Shown piece after piece: positions 35,200 through 46,184 of a stretch of 64,000 bases of DNA. How positions within the stretch are numbered: position 1 is the stretch's first letter; each line of letters opens with the position of its first letter. This DNA comes from Anas platyrhynchos (lineage: Eukaryota > Chordata > Aves > Anseriformes > Anatidae): NCBI RefSeq assembly GCF_047663525.1, contig NC_092612.1:5923501-5987500 (forward strand), given 5' to 3'. Both the position numbers and the translations under genes were made by a program. The notes under the pieces are model-generated. The model was not told the origin of the DNA. It did not search any database and saw nothing but the letters and a program-made list of their open reading frames with translations.

Positions 35200-35940
35200 C
35201 CATTGAGGTGTATGTCTAAGGGAACAAAATTTGCCCAGGCATATTATCGGCTCATCAGGTTTAAATGTCCTCAGTGTAATTGTCAAGAGGCAGTTAATTT
35301 ACAGTGGTCTGATTTTACTTGTGTATCTATATATTGTGGATTTTGGAGGGATTGGGATTGACTACTAAAGAGCTTCTAGGAAAACAGTGGAATATTGACC
35401 ACTGTAGATTACAATAGGAAAAGTTCAAAGCAAAGAAATCCCGAGGAAAAGCCCTCTAGGATGTATACTAACACATTGGAGGGATATAGTGGGGTGAAAG
35501 GGTACAGAAAGTAAAAGAACTCTTATCAAATATTGTAATCAGTGATGGCCACTTTATAAACTAGAGGATGGAGCAGAGTGGCCCCTAAATGGAACTATTA
35601 ATTATAACACCATATTACAGTCAATGTTGTTTTTGTGGAAAGAAGAAAAATGGGATGAAATATGGTATATTGATTGATATGTTGTTTCAGTATCTTGGAG
35701 GGAAAAGGTATGGAATTAAGTTGGACTCTGACTGAGCCTTTGGTGCTGGTATTAGAAAAGTACAGGCTGGAGAAAGATAAAGGAAGTGTTAAAAGGGTTG
35801 CTGAAGGTGTTAAAGGTGTGGCATGCAGTATTTAACAGAGCTATTTGAAATTGAATGAGCAGGGAAAGGTGATGTAGGCATTATAAAAAGTAACAGTCTA
35901 GAAGTTTTGGTATATTTGCTGTGGTGTTTGGTCAGTTTCC
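35200..35940 (+). pseudogene. degenerate ERV-like stretch, possibly gag MA
   Basis: Broken frames give ERV-like phrases such as LGLTTKELLGKQW and, near 35580-35680, SMLFLWKEEKWDEIWYID, which resemble an N-terminal Gag matrix. If so it lies downstream of the p12-like piece at 34.7 kb, that is, out of normal order. Alternatively it is an unrelated ERV remnant. Confidence 0.35.
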
Positions 35941-35949
35941 CAAGCATTG

Positions 35950-36345
35950 GGGAGGGGGGAACAGCCTGCTCCACCAGGGGCCTCTCCAGCGGCCGCAGGG
36001 GGGCTTCGGCTCCAGCGCCTGGAGCGCCTCCTCCCCCTCCTTCTGCACTGACTTTGGTGTCTGCGGGAGGGTTTCTCGCTCTCCCAACTGCTGTTGAGCA
36101 GCAGGCTTTTGTTTGTTTCTTTGTTTGTTTTCGTGGATGTGCTCTCACAGAGTCACGGACTGTGTTGCTTATGGCTTGGCTCTGGGCAGCAGTGGGCCCC
36201 TTTGGGGCCAGATGAAATTGTCCCTTATCTATCACGGGGAGGTTTCTGGGTTTTTCTCACGGGGGCTGCCACTGCAGTTTCCCACCCCCACACCCATCAC
36301 CCCCCCCCCCCCCCCCAGAACCTTGCCATCAAACCCAATACACTG
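35950..36345 (+). repeat. LTR-like repeat nested in the gamma-like ERV
   Basis: A GC-rich block with 'ccagcgcctggagcgcctcctccccctccttctgcactgactttggtgtctg' style text and a poly-C run (36299-36316) ends in 'aaccttgccatcaaacccaatacac'. It shares its end with the repeat at 2000-2672. It separates the gag-like and protease-like pieces of the ERV. Confidence 0.6.
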
Positions 36346-36369
36346 GAGCAGCTAAGTGATTACTGACTT

Positions 36370-36835
36370 GTAAAGTATCAGGGATTAAATTAACTAATGA
36401 AACCCTAAATGTGATGGGGGTAGAAGGGACTGGGATAACAGTGCCACTTTTGGGGAATACTAAGCTGAGACCAGGGGATAAAATGATCACTGGACAATTA
36501 TTGTATGTATCCAAGGCAGGGACTAACTTGATGGGAAGGGATTTGATGATTAAATTGGGCATTCAAATAGTAAATTGTTAGACTGGAATAACAGTGTTAT
36601 TAATGGAGTGCTCTCTGGCCCTGAGAGCAAACATACATGTATATTCACCTCTGACTGGAAAGACCCTGAAATGGGGGCAGAAGCAACAATATAGGTGGAC
36701 AATTTTACCTCAGGGCTATACAGGGCCACCTATCTATTTGGGTAAATTCTAAAAAAAGATTTTGGAGCAATTACAACCTCCCAAGGAGGTATTAATGTTA
36801 CAAATATGTGGATCATTTTAAGGAAAATCGATACT
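36370..36835 (+). pseudogene. gamma-like protease and RT fragments
   Basis: A frame at about 36420-36580 ends AGTNLMGRDLMIKLGIQIV, like the C-terminal part of a retroviral protease. It is followed by an RT-like QQYRWTILPQGYTGPP near 36680-36735 and QPPKEVLMLQ near 36775. Most of RT is missing and stops interrupt. Confidence 0.65.
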
Positions 36836-36839
36836 CCCT

Positions 36840-37631
36840 GATGGGAGAGAAATGCTGAATAAAGTGATAATGAGGCAAATATTAACTGTTTTACATCAGA
36901 AGAGTCATTGGGAGGTGCAAGCAATGTGTGATGTTGTTCTAAGAAAGCATGTCTGTGTAGGAATATATACTTTAGGGAAACACACATGCAGAGGATGTAC
37001 TATATGTCAAAAGGTAAATAAAAAGGTCTTCTGTAACCCATCTAGAGGGGGACGGGAGCCAGGGCTTTGACCTTTCCTAAGTATACAGGTAGACTTTACT
37101 GAGTTACTTGTTTGTCCTAATTGACCACGTGACTGAATGGGTGTAAAGCTTTACTGCAAGGATTAAAGCAGGCCTTAGAGATTGAGTGGGATTTTCACAG
37201 CCCCTGGCACCCCTTCTCTTCTGGAAATGTAGAGCGAATGAATGGTGAAATTAAGAAACAACTAACAAAACTTATGCTGGAAACTAAGTCTTCTTGGGTA
37301 AAATGTTTACCCCTTGCACTGTTAAACATATGGACACAGCCCAGAACTGATGTAGGAATTTCTCCTTTTGAAATGCTGTATGGTATGCCCTATGACTTGG
37401 AATTGCCACTTGATCACCCTCAATTCTAATTAAGACTTGGAAAGAGACTTTTTTTAACACCACGATGGGGAAGGCCCCTATGTTGTTTTGCTTACTACAG
37501 AAACAGTCGTCCGGACTGCAGAGAAAGGATGGACACATGCCATCCGTGTTAAAGGACCCATCTGTGACAAGAAGTGGGAGATCGCTCCAGGAAACAAAGA
37601 CCTGAAGCTCACATTGCAACGAACTCGATAG
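36840..37631 (+). pseudogene. gamma-like integrase remnant
   Basis: Near 36890-37025 is an HHCC-type zinc-binding segment (HQKSHWE ... CRGCTICQK). NGEIKKQLTKLMLETKSSW and ISPFEMLYGMPYDLEL at 37240-37410 belong to the core and C-terminal side. EGPYVVLLTTETVV and a stop at 37629-37631 close the C-terminal domain. Frame changes and stops between them show it is dead. Confidence 0.8.
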
Positions 37632-37758
37632 GTACCGTGGGTTAAGGTAGAGGCTCTCCCCTGAAGAACACTACTGCTGCCGAGAAGAACTAAAACCTCG
37701 TAGTTGGCTGCAACCCAACTGACGAGTGAGGCAGAGGAGTGAATAAGTGGGGAAAGAA

Positions 37759-39419
37759 ATGGGCCTCAGCCATTCCTATCGGTATTTGGGGGTTCTCGCA
37801 GTGATTTCATCCTGCATAGTGACTCAACACCACCCCCACCAACCTTTTAAATGGACTTTAAGTCGATTCGAAGATCAACAGGTTATTGCAACCCAGATAA
37901 CATCGGGGGGGGCCAAGCTTTACTTCTACACTATGTCAGCTGATCTCGAGGCCCTGATGCTGGGAATATATGGGATTTTATTTCTGCCCAAGTTCTAACC
38001 TGGGAAAGGGGTACTGTAAATGCCTGAATGTGTATTATTGTGCATACCGGGGGTGTGAAACCATTGCTACAGACTGGACACTCGGGGCTGGTCAGGATAA
38101 ATTCTTACAAGTGGGATATGGGCTGCAAGGTTGTAACCGACAATTGGATCCTTGTTACAGGTGGCGAGGGCATGGTATAGGGTATACAGGAACCTTCCAC
38201 GGAAATAAAGAAATTTGCAAGGTTCTGTATATAAATATAACAAACTCAGACGATACTAGCTGGGTACTAGGGAAAAATGTCAGATTTTACTAACATGGAA
38301 CAGATAGGGGAGGACTCATACCAATAAAGAAGGAAAAACCCGAGACTTCCAAGGTAGTCGGGCCTAATAAAGAGTTATTAGGGGAAGGTTTGGTTGTCCA
38401 GACTGTAAAGATACCTGGGACTGCCCAACCTACTACAGTGTTTTCTAATAAGTCAACAGAGTTATCCTTACCCACACTGCTTCCAAGCATTGTGAAAAAA
38501 AAAAAAAAAAAAAAAAAGAAAGGGGTTGTACCCGAGAGTAGTATGTGGAAAGTTATAAATGCTAGTTTCCAGGTACTAAATCGAACTAATCTTGAGATAA
38601 CTGAAGGGTGCTGGCTATGTGTAAGTGTTAAGCCCCCATATTATGAAGCTATAGGAGATATGGGGAGGTCTGAATATTCAAACGAGTCAAATCCTTCCAA
38701 GTGCAGTTGGGGTCAGGAAATTGGGATAACTTTGACTCAAGTTATGGGAAAAGGTAGATGTATCGGCACAGTTCCAAGAGATAAAAATGATCTGTGCCAT
38801 GCCACTGAAAAAAAAAAAAAAAAAAAAAGTACCAAACACACAAATGATTAATTCCTGCAAATAACACTAGGTGGGTATGTTCATTGTTGAGAGTCACTCC
38901 TTGCCTATCTTTAAAATTGTTTAACACATCTCACAATTTTTGTGTACAGGTGGTCATTATACCAAGGATTCTATACCACACTGAAGAGTATATGTATACC
39001 CATCACACAGTGGCTGAATACCATCTGGTAAACATCATACTGGGGTGGTAAGAGATACAATGACTAAATTGCGGGAAGGATCAGAAAAACGCAAAAGGGA
39101 AAATGAGGCTCCTCAGAATTGGTATGAATCCTGGTTTAATTACTCACCTTAGCTTACTACACTGCTAACAACCATAGCGGGGCCCTTGTTGTTACTTATA
39201 TTAACACTGACTTTTGGACCATGTATATTCAATCGAGTAATTGCAATTGTGAAAAGACAATTGGAAGCTGCTCATCTTATGCTTGTGTATGCTAAGTATG
39301 AATCTCTTGAGCAGGAGGAGGACGACGCAGAAACTTTGATGCTCAGCAAGAAAATATTGCAAAAATTCAATGAACAAAATATGTTAGAAAAAGAAAAAGG
39401 AGGGATTGTGATAAATTAG
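37759..39419 (+). pseudogene. gamma-like env remnant
   Basis: An ATG at 37759 starts a signal-peptide-like segment (hydrophobic YLGVLAVISSCIV) and a surface-subunit start (HQPFKWTLSRF). Later pieces are broken by stops and by two long A runs (about 38487-38518 and 38810-38828). The end is preserved: [19 protein letters not shown] is the membrane anchor and tail start, and the frame stops at 39419, 12 bases into the LTR. This is an ordinary decayed gammaretroviral Env. Confidence 0.8.
39389..39406 (+). other. polypurine tract of the gamma-like ERV
   Basis: Purine-rich aaaagaaaaaggagggat directly before the TGTGATAAATT of the LTR. Confidence 0.7.
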
Positions 39420-39884
39420 TAGGGGCTTGTTCATTGTCCTTGAGAATTTAAAGAATCTACTGAGGAGATAAGGTTTCACAACTCACAGCATTGTAACATG
39501 GGGACAAATGGGGAAGGGGGGTTGGGTAAACATCCTTGTTAAAACAAGGATTTTGTAAGATACCACCCACCCACCTCAAGACATCCTATTTTGCCCCCAC
39601 CTGAACACAAGCACAACGCATGATCACCGGAGGAAGAATAACGACCCCCAACAACAGACTGCGCAGCCTCAGAACAAGTCTCGACAAGTCGACAAGTCGA
39701 CAGGTCAAGTCTCGACAAGCCAGAACTTGAATGCTCTAAAACAGCGACACTGGAAAGGGGAAGTTGCGTGCTGTGGTGGAGCGGAGACTCCCCAGCCACC
39801 CAGCACTGTTTTGCTTGTGTCTGCTTACTTGATTAATAAAATAATTTCAATAGACCAGAAAATTGTGTGGTCTAACTTATAACA
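39407..39884 (+). repeat. 3' LTR of the gamma-like ERV
   Basis: It starts TGTGATAAATTAG and ends TTATAACA, about 478 bp, with AATAAA at about 39835. It contains a run of 'gacaagtc/gtcgacaa' repeats near 39680-39720. The TGTG...TAACA ends and the 'gtggagcggagactcc' phrase tie it to the solo LTRs at 45318 and 48616. Confidence 0.8.
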
Positions 39885-40699
39885 TTAGGGGTGGCAGCTT
39901 TTTCCAAGACTGACCTACGCCTGGCACCTAATCTGCGTTTCAGTAGATGTACAGAAGGGAACAAAGAGCTGTGTTATTAGCACTGTATTTAAAAAGCTAC
40001 CGTGAAGAAGATGCCTGTGTTGAGCGGACAACAGGAAGCTTTCATTGCATCTCCAGGCAAAGGAGAGGAAAAAAACATATCACTGAGGCAAAAATGTGTT
40101 TCTTCTTATCCACTTCAAGACGATGTTGAAAACCTGGTATCCTAAATGCATCTTTACCTATGGAACCACAGTCAGCTCATTGCATTGCAACTGGAAAATT
40201 TCATACTTAAAAGGGAATGACAGGCAATGAGGAAGCAGGAGCGTTCCTGGCATCAAAACTTTTGCTCTTTGAAGTTTTGGGCAAACTTCTCCCCGTTATT
40301 AGTCGGGAGAGAAGAAGACCTTCACAGTTAAATATATATAAAGGCGTAAATCTCGGTTGTACATGAACAGCTGTCACAACTAAGGGTTCCCAGAAGCCCC
40401 ATTCTGGTTTTTCTGACTTGGGGAAAAGATCAACTTTTAGCGTCTGAGGTAAAAACATTGCTAAAAGCAGCGGTATGTGGAAACACAGCGTATTGAAGAG
40501 AAGTACGTAGTGGGAGTTAAAGCAAAACGTAGACTAAGATATCTGGACACGTATTGAAGGAAGAGCTCCTCTTTATTCAACTTGGAGGTGGAAAAAAAGG
40601 AGGTTGGGGGTGGGTTTTTTGTTTGTTCGCTGTTTGTTTGTTTTTTCTCCAAAGGTTTTGGGGGTGTCCCAGCCAGCCCCGGAGGACATTCCTCCCTCA

Positions 40700-41640
40700 G
40701 CACCGGGCACCTGAGGGGAACTCGGGGCTGGAGAAGAAGCCGAGGTCGGGGAGCCGGGCGCCCTCAGCGCCTTTATGCCCTGAGCCGAGGCGAGCCGAGC
40801 CGGGCCGGGCCGGCCGCCGCCTGCCGGGCGGAGCGGCTCCGCCCCGCTCCCTGCCGGGGGAGGCTGAGGCACCGCGGCCCGCCGCTGCCCGCCGCTGCCC
40901 GGCCCTGCCCGGCCCTGCCCGGCTCTCAAACCCTCCCGGGGACGGGGCGGGGAGGCTGCGAGGCGCCGGGAGGATGCGAGTGGGCGCCGCGGGCTGCGAG
41001 GCGAGGGCCCGGGCGGCCGGCGGAGCTGGGACTCGGCGACGGCTCAGCGCCCGCCCCGCCGGCAGCGGACGACTCCCAGAGACACAAAACGGCGGCGGCG
41101 GAGGAGGAGGCAGGCGGCGGGGCTGAGAGGAGAGGGGGGCGAGGCGGCTGCGGGAGGCGACCCCAAGCGGCCACGGGAGACCCCCGGGGAGAAGGCGAGG
41201 CGCTCCCCCGGCCGGCCCTGAGGAGAGGGGCGGCTGCGAGCACCCCTTCCCCGGCTCTGTGAGGGGGGAACGGGGCGCGGTTGGGCTGTGACAGAGCCGG
41301 GGGTATGGGGGGCACTCGGGCAGGGCGAGCAACTTCGCTTTCCGTGCCTTGAACCGGGACGGAGCCAGCCGAGACCGGGCTCCCCCCCCTCTATATATAC
41401 ACACACGCGCTCGGTGTGGCGGTGGGAGGGGAGCGGGGCCATGTCCCCAGCCCTGCCGGGGGGTTTTGCGGTGCCGGGGGCCGCCCTGACGCCCGGCTGT
41501 CCCCCAGGTGCTGCGCGGCGCTGGAGATCGGCAGCCGGCGGGGCGAGGCGCCTAATGGAGGCGGCGGCGGGGCGCTGAGGGAGCGGAGAGGCTGCGGCTG
41601 TCAGCGCTGCCCGGTAGGTGCTGGGGCTCCCCATCAGGCT
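40700..41640 (+). promoter_or_regulatory. CpG island, candidate promoter and 5' UTR of the USP42-like gene
   Basis: About 0.9 kb of very high G+C and CpG with 5' UTR-like text (aaaacggcggcggcggaggagg) and a donor-like site at about 41611 (cccg|gtaggt). The nearest plus-strand gene is the USP42-like gene, whose first coding exon at 54330 begins behind an acceptor, so it needs a distant non-coding exon. The link is inferred. Overlapping long open frames on both strands are composition artefacts. Confidence 0.6.
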
Positions 41641-41644
41641 TGAC

Positions 41645-44480
41645 GGAGGAGTTTGGCTTCGTTGAAGGGTGAGTCAAGGCTGAGGTGGCGGTCCCAGCCG
41701 GGACAGGCGCCCCAGAGAGCGCCTTGGGGCTGTCAAAGTGCACGGCGATCCGTGCAAAGGGGGCTTTGTTGTGGAAGGCCTGAGGTGAACACGAGCAGCC
41801 CGCTGGAGGGGGAAAGGAGAGGGGAGTTTGGAAAGCTGCGCTGCTGGTGTTAAGCAGCAGCCTGTGCTGTGTTGGTGTTTGCTCAGAGGGGTTTCACGCA
41901 CGAGGAGCTGGTGGGTGCTCTGAGGAACCTGGTCCAGCTGTGGAGAACAACCTGTATGAGGCAAACCCCAGGACCCAAATGCCATAGGCTGTAAGTCCAA
42001 ACCTCCCCGAACAAGCAGACATTAAGTAGAAAACCCATTTGTTACCGTCTTGAAACATTGCCAGCAAGGCAGCCTCTTCCAGTTACGCTGTTAATTGGGT
42101 TCCCCGGAGCTCGTTAGAAGGAGGTGCCATTTTTTCTAAACGAGGTGACTGCTAACTTCAGGCTGGCAGTCCTACTAGCTTTCCTCGGCCAAAAAGCCCT
42201 CTGCATTTCCGTAAAGCACCTGTGCACTGTGCTTGTTTAACAAAGACAAGTTTGAGACATAACACTTGGAGGTAGGGCACGCATTCTCTTTGTGAGGCTT
42301 TCCTACTCCTTGAATGCTTCTTGTGGCTCTCCTGGGCTCTCTCTTCTCTTGCCAAGCCCTCGATGACCTGTGCCTGCTTCAGCTGCATCCAGCGCTCCAT
42401 TTGCTAGCCGTAATTGTCGTCATTTATCTCTGCTGGTTATTACTGGGAAAACCGATGTTTATCGCTGTGTGTCCACGCGTCCCTGGAGCCTGTTAGAGCT
42501 GGCTTTTGAACGGTTCTGCCTTTTGTAAATTTCTCTACGCTGAAGAATTTCTGTCAAGTGATGGACTTTGTGCTGTTGTTAGGATTCCTTTTGTTCCTAA
42601 TGTACCAAAAAGGCTGTTTCCTTGGGTCTTTTGCTTCCCTTAGCAGTTTGTGGTGTTTCACTTAGGCTTATTACTATCCTTGCGCTGTTTTCTCCCCAGT
42701 CACTTACAAAGCCTGAGGGACAGGATTAATTTTTTTTTAATCTAGTTACCATTAATATAAATGATCTTTTTGTTTGGATGTGACTTCTGAATTCATAACA
42801 GTCTTACTTCAAAGATCTACGACTGGTTTTGAAGTCTGATGCTTTCTTCAAGTTTGAGTTGAGAATTTCTTCCGTCTTTATGGAACTAACTTCTAAAGCA
42901 GCAAGTCAGTGTAAACTGTTTTTCTAGTTCTGCTTGCAGGTAATAAATATAACCGAGGCATACTCGCTTGTGGCTGAGCTCTGGCCAATCTCTATTTCTA
43001 TGGTCAGTTTCGCTTTGTGTCTCAAGGCTGAAGTCTAGCTGAGAATTCCCCTGTGCCAGATGCAGTCTTTTTGTATATTATGAAATTAGCCTCTCTAATT
43101 CTGAGAAATCCTGAGCCTGTTGCAAAATTGACAGAACGAGCTCTTTGGGGTCTGTTTAATAGAAGTCCTACGTGATAAGTTTTGGGGTGATGAGGGGAGG
43201 GGACATTCTGACCACATTTGGCGCAGTGCAGGAGGGCCTGGACGCGCTGTTCCCTTCTGTGAACTCACGGTCGGTATTCCCTCTCCGTCCTGTGCCAGAG
43301 ACGTGAGGTCACTGATCCATAAATGCCTGAGATGGTTTGCCTCGGAGTTGCCGGTGACTTGTAAACAAGTGATGCAATTTTCAGGATAGCACGGTTTCCC
43401 CTCCTCCCTTTGTTTCCTCGCTATTTCCCAGTCAGGTACCAGTATCAGTGTTCAAGTCCGGCTGTCGGTTGTATCACCTTTGCCGAGTGTGTGCTCACAG
43501 GAATCCAGTTTTGTGGTGTTGTTAATTAACTTTCTGACACTGTCACATCAGGCACTAAAGGTGCTTCCTCCTGCAGTCTACACAAGGGATGTGATGACTC
43601 AAGTTTTCAACATCTTTATTGTCATTGGTAGTATTAATTCTGATGTTCATCTTTTATTGCAGTCCATCATGTTAGTTTGGTTTGGTTTCGGTTTGGTTTG
43701 TGGTTTCGTTGTTGGTTTTTGGGGTAGCTCAGGGCCTCCTGAAATACTCCAACCACTCTGCTGCATAAATAGTTGTTTCTTTTTCTGTGGAGATGGGAGC
43801 CACCAAAAATGCCTCCTTTCCTTATCCTGTAGCAGCCAGATGGCATTTCGTAACGCTGCGCCATGCCTCCCTTTGGCTGATGGTTCATTTCCAGTTCTCT
43901 TGCCTTTCTGAGAGCTGGAAGGAACCACACCAGGACCACTCACCTCTTTTCGTGTACCCTTCAGAGTGCAGTGAGCTGCAAGGTGTTGCATAAAGCAGCA
44001 TCTCTGCTTCCAGGGGATCCTTTCTACCCAGCTCTGGAAGTCAGCCCAAAGGGAGCACACGGCTGCTGACGTGGGAGAACGTGAAGGGAAAAACAGGCAA
44101 GAACTCTGACCACGTTGCTACTAGCTCTTAGAAGACCTTGGAGATGGATCATGGAGAGCTTAATGATGCAAACATGCTTTGAAAGTTTGACTTCTGCTTG
44201 CACCTAACAGGTCCAGAAGAGCTCACTTCCAAAAAAACCAACAGGCTTCCAGTTGTGTTTGGAGCCGTTCCAGAAAGCCACTTGGTGTTGCAGGTTCTCG
44301 TTGGGTGCCTTGGCCTTCTTGACCCACAGCTTGAAGCCGCTGCTGGAGCCAGCCTTGGAGCCAGCAGGGAGCTCCTGAACTTTGTCATGGTTATGGCAAA
44401 GGCTGCAGGTGTTCAGCGCCCTGAATCTGGAGAGCATCTCTCAAGCCACATATAGTTTGTGAGACCAGAAAGAGCTGCCG
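41645..44480. other. probable intron 1 of the USP42-like gene
   Basis: No exon recognised. An antisense open frame at 44204-44437 (minus) reads KLWVKKAKAPNENLQHQ and WNGSKHNWKPVGFFG and has somewhat protein-like composition but no family I can name. Confidence 0.35.
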
Positions 44481-44485
44481 GCTTA

Positions 44486-44866
44486 TGTTGCAGGAAGCAC
44501 GGCCGAAAGCACGACAGACACACAGTAGAGTCAGATCATGCTCCATTTTATTGCCCGAATAGCCTAACTTTTATAGAGAACTTAACAGGGGTGGACAGTG
44601 TTTCACACAAGATTATTGGTCAAAAGCACTCAGACAAACAACTGCAAGAAAACAACCCCACCTGCAAGAAAACAACCCCCTTGTGATTAGCAGTCACATA
44701 GACCTTGTCCTTGAAGCCAGCTACTGGTAACAATATTTTTCTGAATTCCTCAATTGGGCGATGTGGGAACACTGTCATGGGAACTTCTCATAGTTGCCCT
44801 GGTAGCTTGGTTTGCTCAGCTACAGCAAGCCATGGGATTTTTGCTGTTTCAAGAAATCCCTCAACA
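44486..44866 (-). mobile_element. solo LTR related to the transducing provirus (minus strand)
   Basis: Read on the minus strand it starts TGTTGAGGG and ends CTGCAACA. It shares the provirus LTR's distinctive middle and end: gctgtagctgag, 'ctttgaccaataatcttgtgtgaaacactgtccacccctgt', 'gcaataaaatgg.gcatgatctgactct'. At 381 bp it is shorter and more diverged, hence older. Flanks ggctta (44480-44485) and gactta (44867-44872) are an imperfect 6-bp target duplication. Confidence 0.88.
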
Positions 44867-45317
44867 GACTTATAATGAGTGCTGTGACTTAGGCGCACGG
44901 TTTGTAGAGGTTTTAAGGCGTAGTGCATGAGTGCCAGGCTCCTGTTTGGTCACTGGGACAAAACGAGATCTGGGAATGTTGGATGTCCTAAAAAGAGTAC
45001 AGGGGAGACAACCGGGGAGGAGATGTGGCTCTTGTTGGCCTTGTTTAGCCCCCAGCCCCTCTACACCCCACAAACCTTAGTTACAGCTGTGGGCTTCTGC
45101 AGAACGTCACAATGCCTAGTAAATCTTCGGGATATACTTTAAAAGCAGGAAAATACTGTGTTGGTTTCTTTTTTTTTTGTATACATAGGGCAGCTGCCAG
45201 CAGCAGCACCTGCTGGAGTCGAGGGTGCTGAGCAAGGCAGGGTCGTGTCCCGAGCAGCAGTCACAAGGGGAGCTGAGCGGAGCCCGCCTGAAAACTCGGG
45301 GGGTTACTGCTTCTTAG

Positions 45318-46180
45318 TGTTATAAATGGCTCAGGATTCAAATTAGGATTAAATAAAAAAAATAGGATTTATTAGAAGAATATAAAGGAATAGAGGTAAG
45401 CAAACAGCGCTGGTTGCACTGGGAGTCTCCGCTCCACCAGGACGCACACCAGTTACATCAAGCAGCTGATTTTTATGCACCTAGACTAATACATATTCAT
45501 TACTACTTCTAAAAAAGTAGATTATTATAATTAGCTTCCGGGGTCCAGTTCCTCCTACTGGAGCATGCGCATCAGTCTCCTCTGGGGGTCTCTAGGGGTC
45601 TTTCATGCTGAAGGCTCGTAGTCTTCCTCTCACCCTTTGTACTTACTCGGCACTATTCCAAGTTTATGGAACACTCTCTGTACACTCTCCACAGGTCTTG
45701 TCTCCCAACCGTCCTTCAGCTTCTTTTCTCTTCCTCTTAATCTCTTGGCCCCCCTGGCCAGATACCAAGGATCCCATAACAGTCACCAGCAGTCACCGGT
45801 TATTATCAGTTGTTCTGAAACTCCCAAACAGGTTGGCGACTCACGAGCAATTAAAACATTCTTTCCCAGCTATTCACAGTCATCTACATAACATCTATAG
45901 CAGTGTTAAATCAATCTCGAAGAAGACAGAAAAGAAAAATTGTAACTGTTAGAACTAGAAGTCAGGAATAACAAAAGCAAACAGGTTCATAAATTTAAGG
46001 AGTGTTTTCTGAAGACGTGATAAATTGACTGGAATGAGGGGGAGACTGGGACACACTGCATCTGTGGTTCAAGAACTAAATTGCCAGTGCAGGGCCCAGG
46101 CAGACAGGATTCAAACAGAATTATTCTTTATGGACACGAATTTATGGACACGAATTGGAATTGTTAAAACATTCCTCACA
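45318..46180 (-). mobile_element. class I solo LTR, copy 1 (minus strand)
   Basis: 863 bp with minus-strand ends TGTGAGG...TTATAACA and an exact 4-bp flanking repeat ttag (45314-45317, 46181-46184). A polyadenylation signal lies near the plus-strand tttatt at about 45367. It is nearly the same as 48616-49490. A 4-bp duplication is typical of gammaretrovirus-like integration. Open frames inside are not genes. Confidence 0.92.
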
Positions 46181-46184
46181 TTAG

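Larger units (their letters stand above)
34592..39884 (+). mobile_element. decayed class I (gamma-like) ERV mosaic
   Basis: Fragments of gag, protease, RT, integrase and env lie on the plus strand, ending in a 3' LTR at 39407-39884. All frames carry stops or shifts. No 5' LTR was recognised, so the left part is truncated or rearranged. A GC-rich, unrelated LTR-like block sits inside at about 35950-36345. The 3' LTR shares its R/U5-side wording (ggtggagcggagactccc..., ctgttttgcttg) with the solo LTRs at 45.3 and 48.6 kb, so they are relatives. Confidence 0.85.

Noticed and set aside
40554-41643. Several 100-235 residue frames in the CpG island
   Set aside because: Open on both strands and in all frames because of base composition; no splice-supported coding exon.
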